64,000 bases of DNA from Margaritispora aquatica (GCA_007644065.1 VJWN01000014.1:434001-498000), one strand, 5' to 3'. Positions 24,820-33,780 are shown, numbered from the stretch's first letter. Translations and numbers: made by a program. Notes: generated from the letters alone by a model not told the origin.

Positions 24820-26121
24820 ATGTATTCTATCGTCGCTCTATCTTTTGCTCTCGGAGCAAGTGCTCTCACCCCAAGAGCATGCACATTCGGGCTTACAGCA
24901 TCTGGAGGTCAATCAGGAACCATTGGCCAGCTGGATGATGGACAGAACAGAGTTGGTGGGGGATTGAGCCCTGCTAAGTATACGATCGATAACGGGAGGA
25001 TTACTGATGCCAATGGACGCGGCTGCATCTTGACCCGTGAGTTTGCAGATAGATTACTGATTTGCCCATTCTAACTTCTGCAGCGCCCACGACACAATTC
25101 CAGTGTGATTCCGGCGCCTCTCCAACTCCTGGATTTTCTATCGATACTGATGGTAAATTGATTTACAACGGAAAGTCGACCTTCTATGCATGCCCGGCAA
25201 CTGAGACCGCCTATAACCTATATACAACTCCCGTTGCAGGACAAACAAAGTGTGTTGAGGTTTCTTTGACTGCCAGTGGATGCTACGCACAGCCATCACC
25301 TATGAGTGTCAGAGCATCCACTGTTACGAAGGTGGTAACTTCCACTCGAGAGGAAATTGTGGCTACAATCTACAAGACTGTTGATGATTGTTCTCTGCAA
25401 TCCACTATTGGATATAGCACAGAGATTAATACAATGTCAACTTCTGTTCCAGTAGGTTCTCTACATCTTTTATGCCTTTTGAAGCTGAAATTTGTAGGTC
25501 AAGACTTCGGAAGTAGTCAAAGTTCCATCGACTACCAGCTCCAAGGCTTCGTCCTCCGCTTCGCCTTCCTCTGTTGCCCCAAGCTCCAAGACTTCAACAT
25601 ACGTTGCTCCATCCGGGATATGTGTCCCCACCGCGGTCAGTGGTAAGCCCGAGAACAGTAACTACCAATACCCGCACTTGATGATCCCAGTGGACTCCTC
25701 CAAGCCAAACGACGCACACGGCACCACATACTATGGCAAGATTACCAACACCCTTTCCACCTTCTACAACTTCGACATTCCTGCCTCATATGCTGGCAAG
25801 ACTTGCTCGCTCGTCTTCCTCCTCCCTCTCCAGTCTCAGCTCGAGACTGCATCATACACCTTGTTTGGAAGTGGCAATGTTGATTTCTCAGTGGCTTCTG
25901 GTGCTGTCACTGCTGGCACCACTTATGCCAACATGCCAGGCGTTTCCTTGAGCTTAGGGCAATTCACTTTGACCAAGGGTAGCAGCACCGTTGTCAAGAG
26001 CTTTGCTTGCCCTGCCAGCTCGTCTGTCACATACAAGCTCAGTGCTCTTGATAGCACCGATTTCATCTACTTCCAGGACTGGAACCCCCATGCCTTGGGT
26101 TTGTACATCACTGCTTGCTAA
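24820..26121 (+). CDS. Secreted cell-wall protein: PIR1-like N-terminal domain plus But2 C-terminal domain
   Basis: Three exons: 24820-25036, 25084-25451, 25498-26121, coding 402 residues. Signal peptide at 1-17 (MYSIVALSFALGASALT). Residues about 20-150 resemble the PIR1-like C-terminal domain: FGLTASGG, QLDDGQNRVGGG, GRGCILT, QFQCD, YNGKSTFYACP. A Ser/Thr/Lys-rich linker (about 165-240) is probably O-glycosylated. The end (about 250-402) is a But2-type beta domain: YPHLMIPVDSS, FDIPASYAGKTCSLVFLLP, FTLTKGSS, FIYFQDWNPHALGLYITAC. Proteins of this type are secreted and often wall-associated; molecular function is unknown. No GPI signal is visible. Confidence 0.88.
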
Positions 26122-28262
26122 ACGCGCAGATGTACTCAAAGGTTTGCGTAGCGGCAAGATCTTTACTTCTATGGAATGAGGTTTATGGAGAGGATAATGG
26201 AATATGGAAGGAAAAGTGGCGATATTGGTTTTGTTGGGAATAATCTGGACAATCCCAAAGTAGAAAAGTTTATATTGATTTTATTGTCATCTATGCAATT
26301 GCTTCATTTGAAACCTATACATCTTGACCGTCCTTGACATATAATTTTTGTGATACCATTTTCCGCTCGACTTGTCCAAGTGACGAATTTCGCGAACTTG
26401 GTTCGTATTGAAGAATGCATTTTTGAATCTGCATATGAAACTGCCTGGGATTGCCAACGGAGCGATGAATATCAGATTTATAGGCAGTCGAAAGAAGCAT
26501 CTTTATCTATCTCACATTCCTGTCTCGAGGTAGGTAGATAACTGGTCAATACATGGCCTGTCACGTGCATCCCTTGGCGAACTACATCTCACTTCACCGG
26601 CACTTTTTCTCGAAAATATGAGACAAACTTTCGAGTCAGTATTTGGATCTTTGTAAACGTACTGTTAGAGATATGAGTAATGGTATTCGCTTGTTCACTT
26701 TCTTCACTTTAATGTCATGAGGAAAGACGTTGGGACAAAACACACTTTTGCTTCAAACCAAGAGCAAGCTTGGAAACACATCCCCTCAAGTTCTAGTGCC
26801 CATCTTTGATTGTGAAGCAACAGATTTAGCTACTTAGACCGTACAGTATGAATAGAGCCGTACAAATGGCTCGCTTGCTAGGACGTTGAAGTGTGTGACC
26901 GAAGCGCACATTATGTATAGAAGGAGGATTTTTGGAATGAGGAGGTGTTGTATTCATCTCTCCGGTTGTATCGCTACCTATATTAAGTGAAAGAGGAGTC
27001 TCATCCGAAGTGGAACTTCATAAGAAAGCCAATGCTAGAGTTATGGTTGGGTAGAACATATGAATAGCAATCTATGGGGAGAGTGCTTAGCGAGCACTTT
27101 TTCTAGGGCATCAGATCAAACTCCCGATAGAGAAACTCAGTTGATAATGCTTCTCTCATCTCTTTTGCAACCCAAATTAGGATAGAATGTGTCGCTTGTT
27201 TCCCAGGATGACTTACCTCGTCTTAGTGATGCCTCAGAGATCTCATTTTCGGAGTGTGTTGAACCTACCTCGCTAAAATATGCATAGGTCATTTTTCGCC
27301 GAATTTCTTGATAACACAACAAGTTGTCTACCTAATTATTGTCTGTAGGTCGATCTTAACTGACCCTTGCCTTATCTAGAGCTTAAGCATATCTTGAGTT
27401 TCACATAATTTGCTGCTGTATTTTTGCATTGAAGAGCTTCATCTCAATCTCAGTTTCTTGTCAAGAGTATGATGTCCTTGTACGGCGAGAATAGCTCGTT
27501 TGATTTACTGCATAGATAGTCAATTGCTTCGCTCTTAGAAAATTGATACGCTCTTGATCAAAAGTTACGTTGGTTTGGGTCGAATACTCTCGATTATGCT
27601 ATGGCTAGGTTCGCGCGCATATATATGATATGCGACCACCAAAACAAGGGTCACGTGCATCCCCGCTTATCTCTCTTCTATGTGCATCATGAGAAATTCC
27701 GAAAAGCTTCTGAGTTCTCTCTGCTGTTACGGCTGCTGTGGTTGACAAGAGAAATGAGCTGATCTACCCCGACCAACGTTACGAGAACATCAGTGTTGTT
27801 GTTGCAAAGACTCAACACTTGCTAGTTAACACCATAAAGTTATGTTCGAGTTCCTATCAATGTGCTCGTCCTACTTACCGAATCTCTTGACACACTCTTA
27901 GGAATTTTGTCTTTTATCACAATTCGCTTCCCCCTGAGATGTTGCTAATGTTGTCTGATGCCTTTCAAATCATTCCCATTGCCTACCTATTACCATTCGT
28001 TTTCAGGATCCAATTTTTGAAGTGAATCAAAAATGTTCTGTTCTGTGATCAAGTAATTGGTTTCTTGGACGTACCTATGATCATTGCCCATGTTGCCAAT
28101 GTATCAAAATCTCAACCCCCCCTACTTTCGCTGGAGGAGATAGTTTTACCGAAGTTGAGGCCAAGACACGTTTTTGATCGTCCCGTCATCCCGTATTTAA
28201 GGTTGACCCACTTCCCTGCCTTCCCGTCGCTAAATCTGAGGTCCAAACTTTGATTGGATCTG
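26122..28262. other. Gene-poor AT-rich interval
   Basis: No open frame longer than about 65 codons and no recognisable product on either strand. Low-complexity AT-rich stretches. I cannot exclude a short noncoding RNA. Confidence 0.45.
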
Positions 28263-28364
28263 CTAACTTTCGTGACGACATGGCATGGCATGGCATGATT
28301 CGAGATACATGCTCACAGTGGAAGATTGTTTCATCTGATATGAGGACGTGGGAAATGTAAACAT

Positions 28365-28380
28365 CTTGACATATGTCAAG
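28365..28380. repeat. Perfect 16-bp palindrome
   Basis: CTTGACAT followed directly by its reverse complement ATGTCAAG. It lies about 110 bp beyond the shared inverted block, on the downstream side of the minus-strand small gene. Confidence 0.85.
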
Positions 28381-28489
28381 GATCTTAGGCCTGATATCTT
28401 ATCTTCCCTCCATTGACCCTTGTTTTCATCGCAATTATTGAAATCGAAAAGTGACACAAAGCGATGGAAATTGATACATACCTTACAAC

Positions 28490-28575
28490 ATTGCGCTTTC
28501 TCCCGTTGGCCTTGCATTTCTGCAAGTTGATAGCCAGCACCACGTAGAGGTGGGAGTTCGACTTTGCCAGCCTCC
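28490..28575 (-). repeat. Copy 1 of an inverted block of about 80 bp shared with 33699-33780
   Basis: Read on the minus strand it begins GGAGGCTGGCAAAG and ends GAGAAAGCGCAAT. It differs from the copy at 33699-33780 by two substitutions, a 3-nt indel and a 1-nt indel. It contains the stem CTTGCA/TGCAAG with the minus-strand loop GAAA. One reading frame gives the peptide ELPPLRGAGYQLA in both copies. It lies about 240 bp downstream of the minus-strand small gene, the same relative position as copy 2 to the plus-strand gene. Confidence 0.85.
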
Positions 28576-28619
28576 CCCGGGGTTTTACCCCCTCACATAA
28601 ATGATCCAAATATCCGCGT

Positions 28620-28641
28620 TCCTGATACCCAATCATCAGGA
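28620..28641. repeat. Hairpin, 7-bp perfect arms, 8-nt loop
   Basis: Arms TCCTGAT (28620-28626) and ATCAGGA (28635-28641). Lies between the small gene and the shared inverted block. Confidence 0.85.
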
Positions 28642-28734
28642 CATCTTGACAATGATGCCTGGAAAGTACACGAACACAATCTGGTGTACACACAATCTGA
28701 TTTTATGATAATACTGAATGCCGTCGTTGATTGT

Positions 28735-28760
28735 CGATCCCGAGGGAAACTAGGGGATCG
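28735..28760 (-). repeat. Conserved-loop hairpin A
   Basis: Arms CGATCCC (28735-28741) and GGGATCG (28754-28760), a perfect 7-bp stem around the 12-nt loop GAGGGAAACTAG (sense of the small gene: CTAGTTTCCCTC). Confidence 0.9.
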
Positions 28761-28811
28761 TGGCTCTTGTGCTTGACAATGCATGAAGAGGACGGCGATC
28801 CGAAGAGGTTG

Positions 28812-29432
28812 CTAATAAGCGTGAATGCCCCGTGGCATTGCCGAGACCCGAGGGAAACTAGGGATCTCTTGCTTCCGTGTTGATGTTACAGAGGGAAGGG
28901 GGCGATTCGGTGGGTTGGTATAAAAGGTTTTGCCCGACTCGTGAGGGAAACTAGACGAGTTCTTGCTCTTGTTCTGAGGAGGAGGATGAGGATGAGCAGG
29001 GCGAAGGACATTAGTGGAGATGTTGCCGAGAGGTTGTTTTTCCTCGATGGCAATGTCCTTGGGTGGTTTCGAACCCGAATGTTCCTTTCGGACTGGAACG
29101 TCAGGGTGAGGAGCTCGAGAACCGGTGGGTTTTGCTTTGATCCGTTGAGTATTGACAAACTCAGGGAAAGCAAGCAGGCCGTTGGGATAGATGAAAATAG
29201 GTGCAATATTCTTATTGTGAGGGATGTTTGAATATCGCGGGCCTGCAACCAGAACGTTGTCCGGATAAATGGGGATGGGTGCTGGTTGATCATCCGGAAT
29301 TATACCATATTCCGGCCCAGCAACCAGGGTGTTGCCGTCGGTGGAGGAGACGTCCATGGATTTGTAATGTTTGTATGATGGGCGGCGACATTTATCGACG
29401 ATCTTTCGAAGAAGTTCCTTGAGGAAACCCAT
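28812..29432 (-). CDS. Small Pro-rich protein of unknown function, hairpin-rich coding sequence
   Basis: About 206 residues from the ATG at 29432; a 5' leader intron is likely (GTAAGT near 29520, acceptor GATTAG near 29472), which removes the in-frame ATG at 29477. I recognise no domain. The first 15 residues, MGFLKELLRKIVDKC, form an amphipathic basic helix that resembles the start of the gene at 32847 (MGFIKNLIRQMF). A repeat follows, about 2.5 units of LVAGPxYxxIPxxxxxAPIxIYP, then a Pro/Lys/Ser-rich tail with PSFPR and SSFPH motifs. No signal peptide or membrane segment. The DNA contains nested inverted repeats (hairpins A-I). The frame stops at 28812, but hairpin A and the shared block lie downstream, so the transcript may extend past it. 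Confidence 0.55.
   Translation of the reverse strand: MGFLKELLRKIVDKCRRPSYKHYKSMDVSSTDGNTLVAGPEYGIIPDDQPAPIPIYPDNVLVAGPRYSNIPHNKNIAPIFIYPNGLLAFPEFVNTQRIKAKPTGSRAPHPDVPVRKEHSGSKPPKDIAIEEKQPLGNISTNVLRPAHPHPPPQNKSKNSSSFPHESGKTFYTNPPNRPLPSVTSTRKQEIPSFPRVSAMPRGIHAY
28824..28839. repeat. Hairpin D, 6-bp perfect arms, CCGT loop
   Basis: Arms AATGCC and GGCATT with a four-base loop, overlapping the last codons of the small gene. Confidence 0.85.
28843..28868 (-). repeat. Conserved-loop hairpin B
   Basis: Arms GAGACCC (28843-28849) and GGATCTC (28862-28868) around the same 12-nt loop GAGGGAAACTAG. The one non-Watson-Crick pair becomes a U-G wobble in RNA read from the minus strand (GAGAUCC with GGGUCUC), which is the sense strand of the gene. 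Confidence 0.88.
28937..28960 (-). repeat. Conserved-loop hairpin C
   Basis: Arms ACTCGT (28937-28942) and ACGAGT (28955-28960), perfect 6-bp stem, around the same 12-nt loop GAGGGAAACTAG. Confidence 0.9.
29004..29060. repeat. Long interrupted inverted repeat E
   Basis: Outer arms AAGGACATT (29004-29012) and AATGTCCTT (29052-29060), 9 bp perfect; inner pairs GCC/GGC and GAGG/CCTC continue the stem. The left arm carries a 12-nt extra segment at 29013-29024. Confidence 0.8.
29081..29099. repeat. Hairpin F, 5-bp arms
   Basis: Arms GTTCC (29081-29085) and GGAAC (29095-29099), 9-nt loop, inside the small gene. Confidence 0.7.
29132..29173. repeat. Nested hairpin G
   Basis: Outer arms TTGCTTT (29132-29138) and AAAGCAA (29167-29173); inner arms TGAGT (29146-29150) and ACTCA (29159-29163), 8-nt terminal loop. 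All arms perfect. Confidence 0.85.
29204..29217. repeat. Hairpin H, 5-bp arms, TTCT loop
   Basis: Arms CAATA and TATTG with a four-base loop, inside the small gene. Confidence 0.7.
29282..29327. repeat. Nested hairpin I, two perfect 7-bp stems
   Basis: Outer arms CTGGTTG (29282-29288) and CAACCAG (29321-29327); inner arms CCGGAAT (29294-29300) and ATTCCGG (29309-29315); symmetric 5/5 internal loop and 8-nt terminal loop. The strongest single structure in the gene. Confidence 0.9.
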
Positions 29433-29477
29433 TTCGAATATGGAGATGATCGTTGAGAGTGCGAGAAAGCTAATCAA

Positions 29478-32400
29478 TCATTAGAATGTGCTATGATGGA
29501 AAGCCTGGGATAGGACTTACTTTATTGTAGTATGTGAAGTGTTTTGAAAGTGTTCGATTGTGTGTGATTGTGTGTGTGTGATTTGAATTGCTTTATCAGC
29601 TGAGTATCAGATGTAACTGTGAAGTTGTCTGAGGAGAAAAAAAAAGAAGACTCAGTGGAAGAATCTTATTCTCTTATACTGTTTCTCTCTGAGCTCCATT
29701 AAACCATTCAGCAGTTGAAATATCAATCATCCAGGCTTCCCCTCTCCTTAGATTCTCGCCTGCACAATAGCTTTTCCCTGTTAGTCGTGAACACTTCGCC
29801 CTCATGCTGCAAGCGAGCTTGTGAATTGCACTATTTTCACAAGTGCTTGTGCAAAGCTCGACACTCAAGCTAAAATAGCTCTGATACTCCACATTCATGT
29901 TCAATTCGCGCATAACTGCATAGCTGGTCATAATTTGGCTTCATAAAATTATTCAAGTGTGCGGGGAGAGGGCATAACTGATATCACTGAGGACAGTAAC
30001 CAACTTCACCCCTGCAACGAATATAGATTTGATTAAACTTCATAAGTAGATGTCGCAAGACTTTAGGCCTAGACCTAGTTCTGTGACTCTACATACTTAT
30101 ATTGCTAACAACCTAGAGCTTTAATGCGCTCATGTGCGCAATCTAGGCTGGTCTCTCCTCTCAAAGAGAACATTCTTGCAAGGGGTGAGTATCTGAAAAT
30201 TTCAGTGGCTTAATCCACTCTTTGTAGCTCTTCAATACCGGCTTCAAGATGATGCTATCGCGAGACTCCAATTTCAAGCTAGGCGAGACCCCTGGCGGTT
30301 TTAAAAAATCACGTGAACCTGCTTAGACGCAATGACTTACTCACTAAGTCGCCCCTACCAGCCTAGTCTCTAGTATATGCCTCTGAATGACCCCCATCCA
30401 AGGGCCGACCGTGTATCTTCAGAAGCTTGCATCTGATGCACCGCAACTCGGATAGAATCCCTGTAACAAATGGTTTCTAAGTTAAATTTCAGGCTTTCAT
30501 TTCCAACTTTTTCCATTGCAACATGTCAAGTGGTTCAGGAGATCTCAGTTCCCAGTACACCCAAATGCCTGAAAGATGCCTAACACGGGAGTGCTAAATT
30601 GTAGAAGCCTAACTCATTGTTTACCAGAGCCTGTGATTTCCCGACCAGGTGAACTTCGACGCGTCGTTTCCAAAACACCAACACCATAGAGATTTCTAAT
30701 TCTTGAGTATATCTACGTGCACATACTGAGAGAATTTCAGAAGAAACGCCAAGCTTTTAACTCTGTTGGTGACTGGCATGGAAGCATATGGCTAAATATC
30801 TACGCTGTAAGTCTCCCTGGACGAATCGTCCGAAAACACATTTCATGAACAACACTGCTTTAAGTTCACCACATCGTGAGAACTGCTGACTGATGATTAG
30901 CAGTACCAGAATGACCAACTTGTGTTACGTGTTACCCAATCTGCGATTATCTTGGCTCTTACTATGGTTGTGCTTTTGGGTTTTGAGGCATCGTTGGAAT
31001 TTGATGGCAGCAGATGATGATGGCATTCCACACCACAACAATGATCAAAGATACATGAAAAATACAAAGGTGCGCATCTTAGGATATTGAAGAAGCATTG
31101 AGGATTCAGTTTGAAGCAGAGACTGGAGAAGAGTTCGCTGTCGTGAGAGAATGGTTAAGATTATGAGTTTATACAAATGTATAATATAGCACACATTGAT
31201 AAAGCAGCATAATTGTGCCCTAGAATGAGGCTGCGTCCATCGAAAGCTTATTCCAGTGTTTACATCAAAGTGACAATGATATTTTGGGATTAGATATTTC
31301 GTCTTAGAAGAACTTCTCAATGCGACAAGTACTAAACTTCACGCCTAGATTCTGTAGCCAATAAAATTTTTGCCAACATCAGTTCTGGCTTCGAAATTTT
31401 GAGGCCACTGTCTTAAGATTCACATATTTGACTTGAAGTGAGATATATTGGACTCGACGCCCGTTTAACAATTGCAAGTCAATAAAACAATATCTAATAG
31501 ATCATAAGGCATCCAATCCTAATGCCTAACACGCCCTGAAAATTTAGGCCTCCTTTCACTAGAAAGCCCCTGAAAATCGCGAAGTGTCCTTGCCGATCTA
31601 TCCGAGGAAAACACAGTCACCAGCTCGCTTAATGCCCTCTATGACTTTTCCAGTTTGAACACTCCACGTCGCGCACTTTAATGAGTGCATACTGCATTAG
31701 CCAAATGGCGCAATTAACATTGTGACCTACCCTCCCTCTTTGCATGTAAACTTATTCCGTTAGTCTACCAAACTCTGCCAGTGCTTCCCCTCCACGTTGT
31801 TGTGGTAACGTCGAGACTAGGTTATCGTGCTAGTGAGGGTGGGCCCGCTCAGATCGACGCACGTGGGGCATCAATGATGGTAGGGCTGGGCCGTGCCATG
31901 CAGTAGCGTGAAGTGGCCAACGGTTGAACGACATGATTCAAACGTGGGGGAAGAAGGGCGAAAATGTGATTCGGTCTGGAGTTGGTGGCCTGAAGCCCAG
32001 ATACAGGGCAGTGCGGAGTATGAAACTCTTTCTTGAAATGTGCCCAATAACCAGTCATGCACATTGAATGTGTTAAGTAGTTGTGTCTGTTCAAAATACT
32101 ATTTAACAGCCATACTATAGCCACCTATTCCTACACTACCACTCGCCAAGGTTGTCCTGAGCTCACTCAGTGCACATTGTGTACAATGATTGCGTGTTGA
32201 TCTGACCTCATTTTGTAGCTATAAAATCTTTGTACATTAGCGATCTTGCAACTAGAGAGGAGAACGTCTTAGCTATCTTGAACAGTGTAAGCTTGGCCTC
32301 CATGACTTCATTGTGCTCAGACACTTTAGATTCTTATATGTTCCCCTTAAGAGAGCGAATATCCCTGATTGGATCGCTTGTAAGCGATATGATTTTCATT

Positions 32401-32846
32401 CTGTGATGTGGGTTAAACCAGTGTGAGCTTCACCAATATATGGTTCGACATCCCAAAGCGTGGTTCTTACTTGGTATATTTAGTGCCTATGCTAATACTG
32501 CAGTAGTTCTGACACATGGTTATCGCATTGATATGAACCTGTCCGCACTTCCGAAGTGTGGTATAGATCGTGAAAGGCTTGGGCCGTTCTAAGTGTAGTG
32601 TATGATGACTAGCGACTGTGTGATATCATTATGTTACTGGTCCCGCTCAGATCACGAGGTAATCCAGAGAGTCTAGTGAATTGAAAATTTATAAATGAAG
32701 AGGTATCTGCCCGTATGGAGGTTCCTTTTCTCAGTACACAACAACATCGACGAATCCAACTTGGCAACTTTTCGACAACTCACCAACGATCAACGACTTC
32801 GTCCACATTCAACAACAATCAACAACCAACAACAACAATCGACAAA
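29478..32846. other. Gene-poor interval between the two small hairpin-rich genes
   Basis: About 3.4 kb. The left end holds the promoter, a GT-rich leader (29559-29580) and the probable 5' UTR intron of the minus-strand gene. The right end holds a CAA-rich leader before 32847. Between these I see only short frames (at most about 91 codons) without recognisable products. Confidence 0.45.
32689..32696 (+). promoter_or_regulatory. Candidate TATA element
   Basis: TTATAAAT about 155 bp before the ATG at 32847, upstream of a CAA-rich leader typical of fungal 5' UTRs. Position and sequence only. Confidence 0.35.
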
Positions 32847-33452
32847 ATGGGCTTCATTAAGAACCTCATTCGCCAAATGTTTTGCTTCGGCAATTCATCA
32901 ACCATCAACGAACCCAACATTAGGGTTCTCCCTATTGTGCCTGTTATTCAGACACATTCCATTGTGCCCGACAAGAAGGCACATTTGGAAAAGGCTGCAC
33001 CTGACAGCCCTATTATCTCACCTTTCACAGCACAGGATTATATTGATGCTATTGCATCCCTCAACCTTCAGCAATTCGATGATGAAGATGAACGCCCCAC
33101 CTCTCCTTTTGTCTGCGGCTTCACCGCCCAAGACTACATAGACGAAATTGCGAAAATCGAGTTTTCGCAGTTCGATTCCATCCGCTCCCTCGCCACCATT
33201 TTTGACGACGACAAAATGGTTCGGTTCCTTAGTCGCAATCACCGGGTCACCCCCACCGAATCGGTTCGACTCCTCGAGGCCGAATGCCTTCGCCTTCGCC
33301 ATCGCAGTCGACTCCCCTTTATCGATGGGTACGGAGTTGGGGTATTCGAGACCCAATCCGTTTTCCAGACAGTGGGGGCCCACCCACGCAGAAAGAGTGC
33401 CAGACCCTCTGCAAAGAGAGTTCCGGAACGCCCTAGTTACCCTTGGCGTTGA
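32847..33452 (+). CDS. Small protein of unknown function with FTAQDYID tandem repeat, hairpin-rich coding sequence
   Basis: 201 residues; the start at 32847 has context GACAAAATGGG and lies after a CAA-rich leader, although the frame is open from 32715. No known domain. The N terminus MGFIKNLIRQMFCFG resembles MGFLKELLRKIVDKC of the minus-strand gene at 28812-29432. A tandem repeat of FTAQDYIDxIAxxxxxQFD occurs at about 62-80 and 92-110. The C-terminal half is basic and ends PSYPWR, matching PSFPR in the other gene at the same hairpin loop. No signal peptide or membrane segment. The coding DNA holds several perfect hairpins. The shared block lies about 250 bp downstream; a downstream exon is possible but I could not find a convincing donor. 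Confidence 0.6.
   Translation: MGFIKNLIRQMFCFGNSSTINEPNIRVLPIVPVIQTHSIVPDKKAHLEKAAPDSPIISPFTAQDYIDAIASLNLQQFDDEDERPTSPFVCGFTAQDYIDEIAKIEFSQFDSIRSLATIFDDDKMVRFLSRNHRVTPTESVRLLEAECLRLRHRSRLPFIDGYGVGVFETQSVFQTVGAHPRRKSARPSAKRVPERPSYPWR
33045..33058. repeat. Hairpin, 5-bp arms, TATT loop
   Basis: Arms GATGC (33045-33049) and GCATC (33054-33058). Confidence 0.7.
33149..33169. repeat. Hairpin, 8-bp perfect arms, 5-nt loop
   Basis: Arms TGCGAAAA (33149-33156) and TTTTCGCA (33162-33169) with loop TCGAG, in the second FTAQDYID repeat. Confidence 0.9.
33195..33220. repeat. Hairpin, 8-bp perfect arms, 10-nt loop
   Basis: Arms ACCATTTT (33195-33202) and AAAATGGT (33213-33220). Confidence 0.9.
33427..33450 (+). 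repeat. Conserved-loop hairpin, plus-strand copy
   Basis: Arms AACGCC (33427-33432) and GGCGTT (33445-33450), perfect 6-bp stem, around the 12-nt loop CTAGTTACCCTT. The loop matches CTAGTTTCCCTC of hairpins A-C at 10 of 12 positions, in the same orientation relative to the gene. Confidence 0.9.
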
Positions 33453-33496
33453 CATCCACGGCCTCTTTCTGGGAACTCTTCTTTTTCTTTGTTAGT

Positions 33497-33584
33497 GCTT
33501 TCCGCGTTGCTTTCCGCGTTGCTTTCTGTACTGTTTTTGCTTTTTTAATGACCTTACGAATTTATGACTTTATGACTTTATGAC
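33497..33584. repeat. Two short tandem repeats downstream of the plus-strand small gene
   Basis: GCTTTCCGCGTT twice (33497-33520) plus a partial third unit, then TTTATGAC three times (33561-33584). Confidence 0.85.
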
Positions 33585-33652
33585 CTCGCATTTAATACGG
33601 TGTTCTTATTCAACAGGGGACGCAGGCTTTTAGGCCCGACCCTGGCCTGCAG

Positions 33653-33668
33653 TGCATGCTGGCATGCA
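33653..33668. repeat. Hairpin, 7-bp perfect arms, 2-nt spacer
   Basis: TGCATGC and GCATGCA separated by TG, upstream of the shared inverted block. Confidence 0.85.
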
Positions 33669-33698
33669 TTGCGGGATCCTCATCTGGCACCGGATGAT

Positions 33699-33780
33699 GG
33701 AGGCCGGCAAAGACGAACTCCCACCTCTACGTGGTGCTGGCTATCAACTTGCAGTGCAAGGCCAACGGGAGAAGCGCAAT
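33699..33780 (+). repeat. Copy 2 of the inverted block of about 80 bp shared with 28490-28575
   Basis: Begins GGAGGCCGGCAAAG and ends GAGAAGCGCAAT. The CTTGCA/TGCAAG stem here (33748-33760) has a single-base loop G where copy 1 has four bases. In frame it reads ELPPLRGAGYQLA, as does copy 1. Its reading frame is open from about 33634 to 33864. Confidence 0.85.

Noticed and set aside
28490..33780. A 5.3-kb transposon bounded by inverted repeats of about 80 bp
   Set aside because: No target-site duplication next to either block, no transposase-like frame, and the interior holds two divergently placed genes with structure in common; a duplicated gene family fits better.
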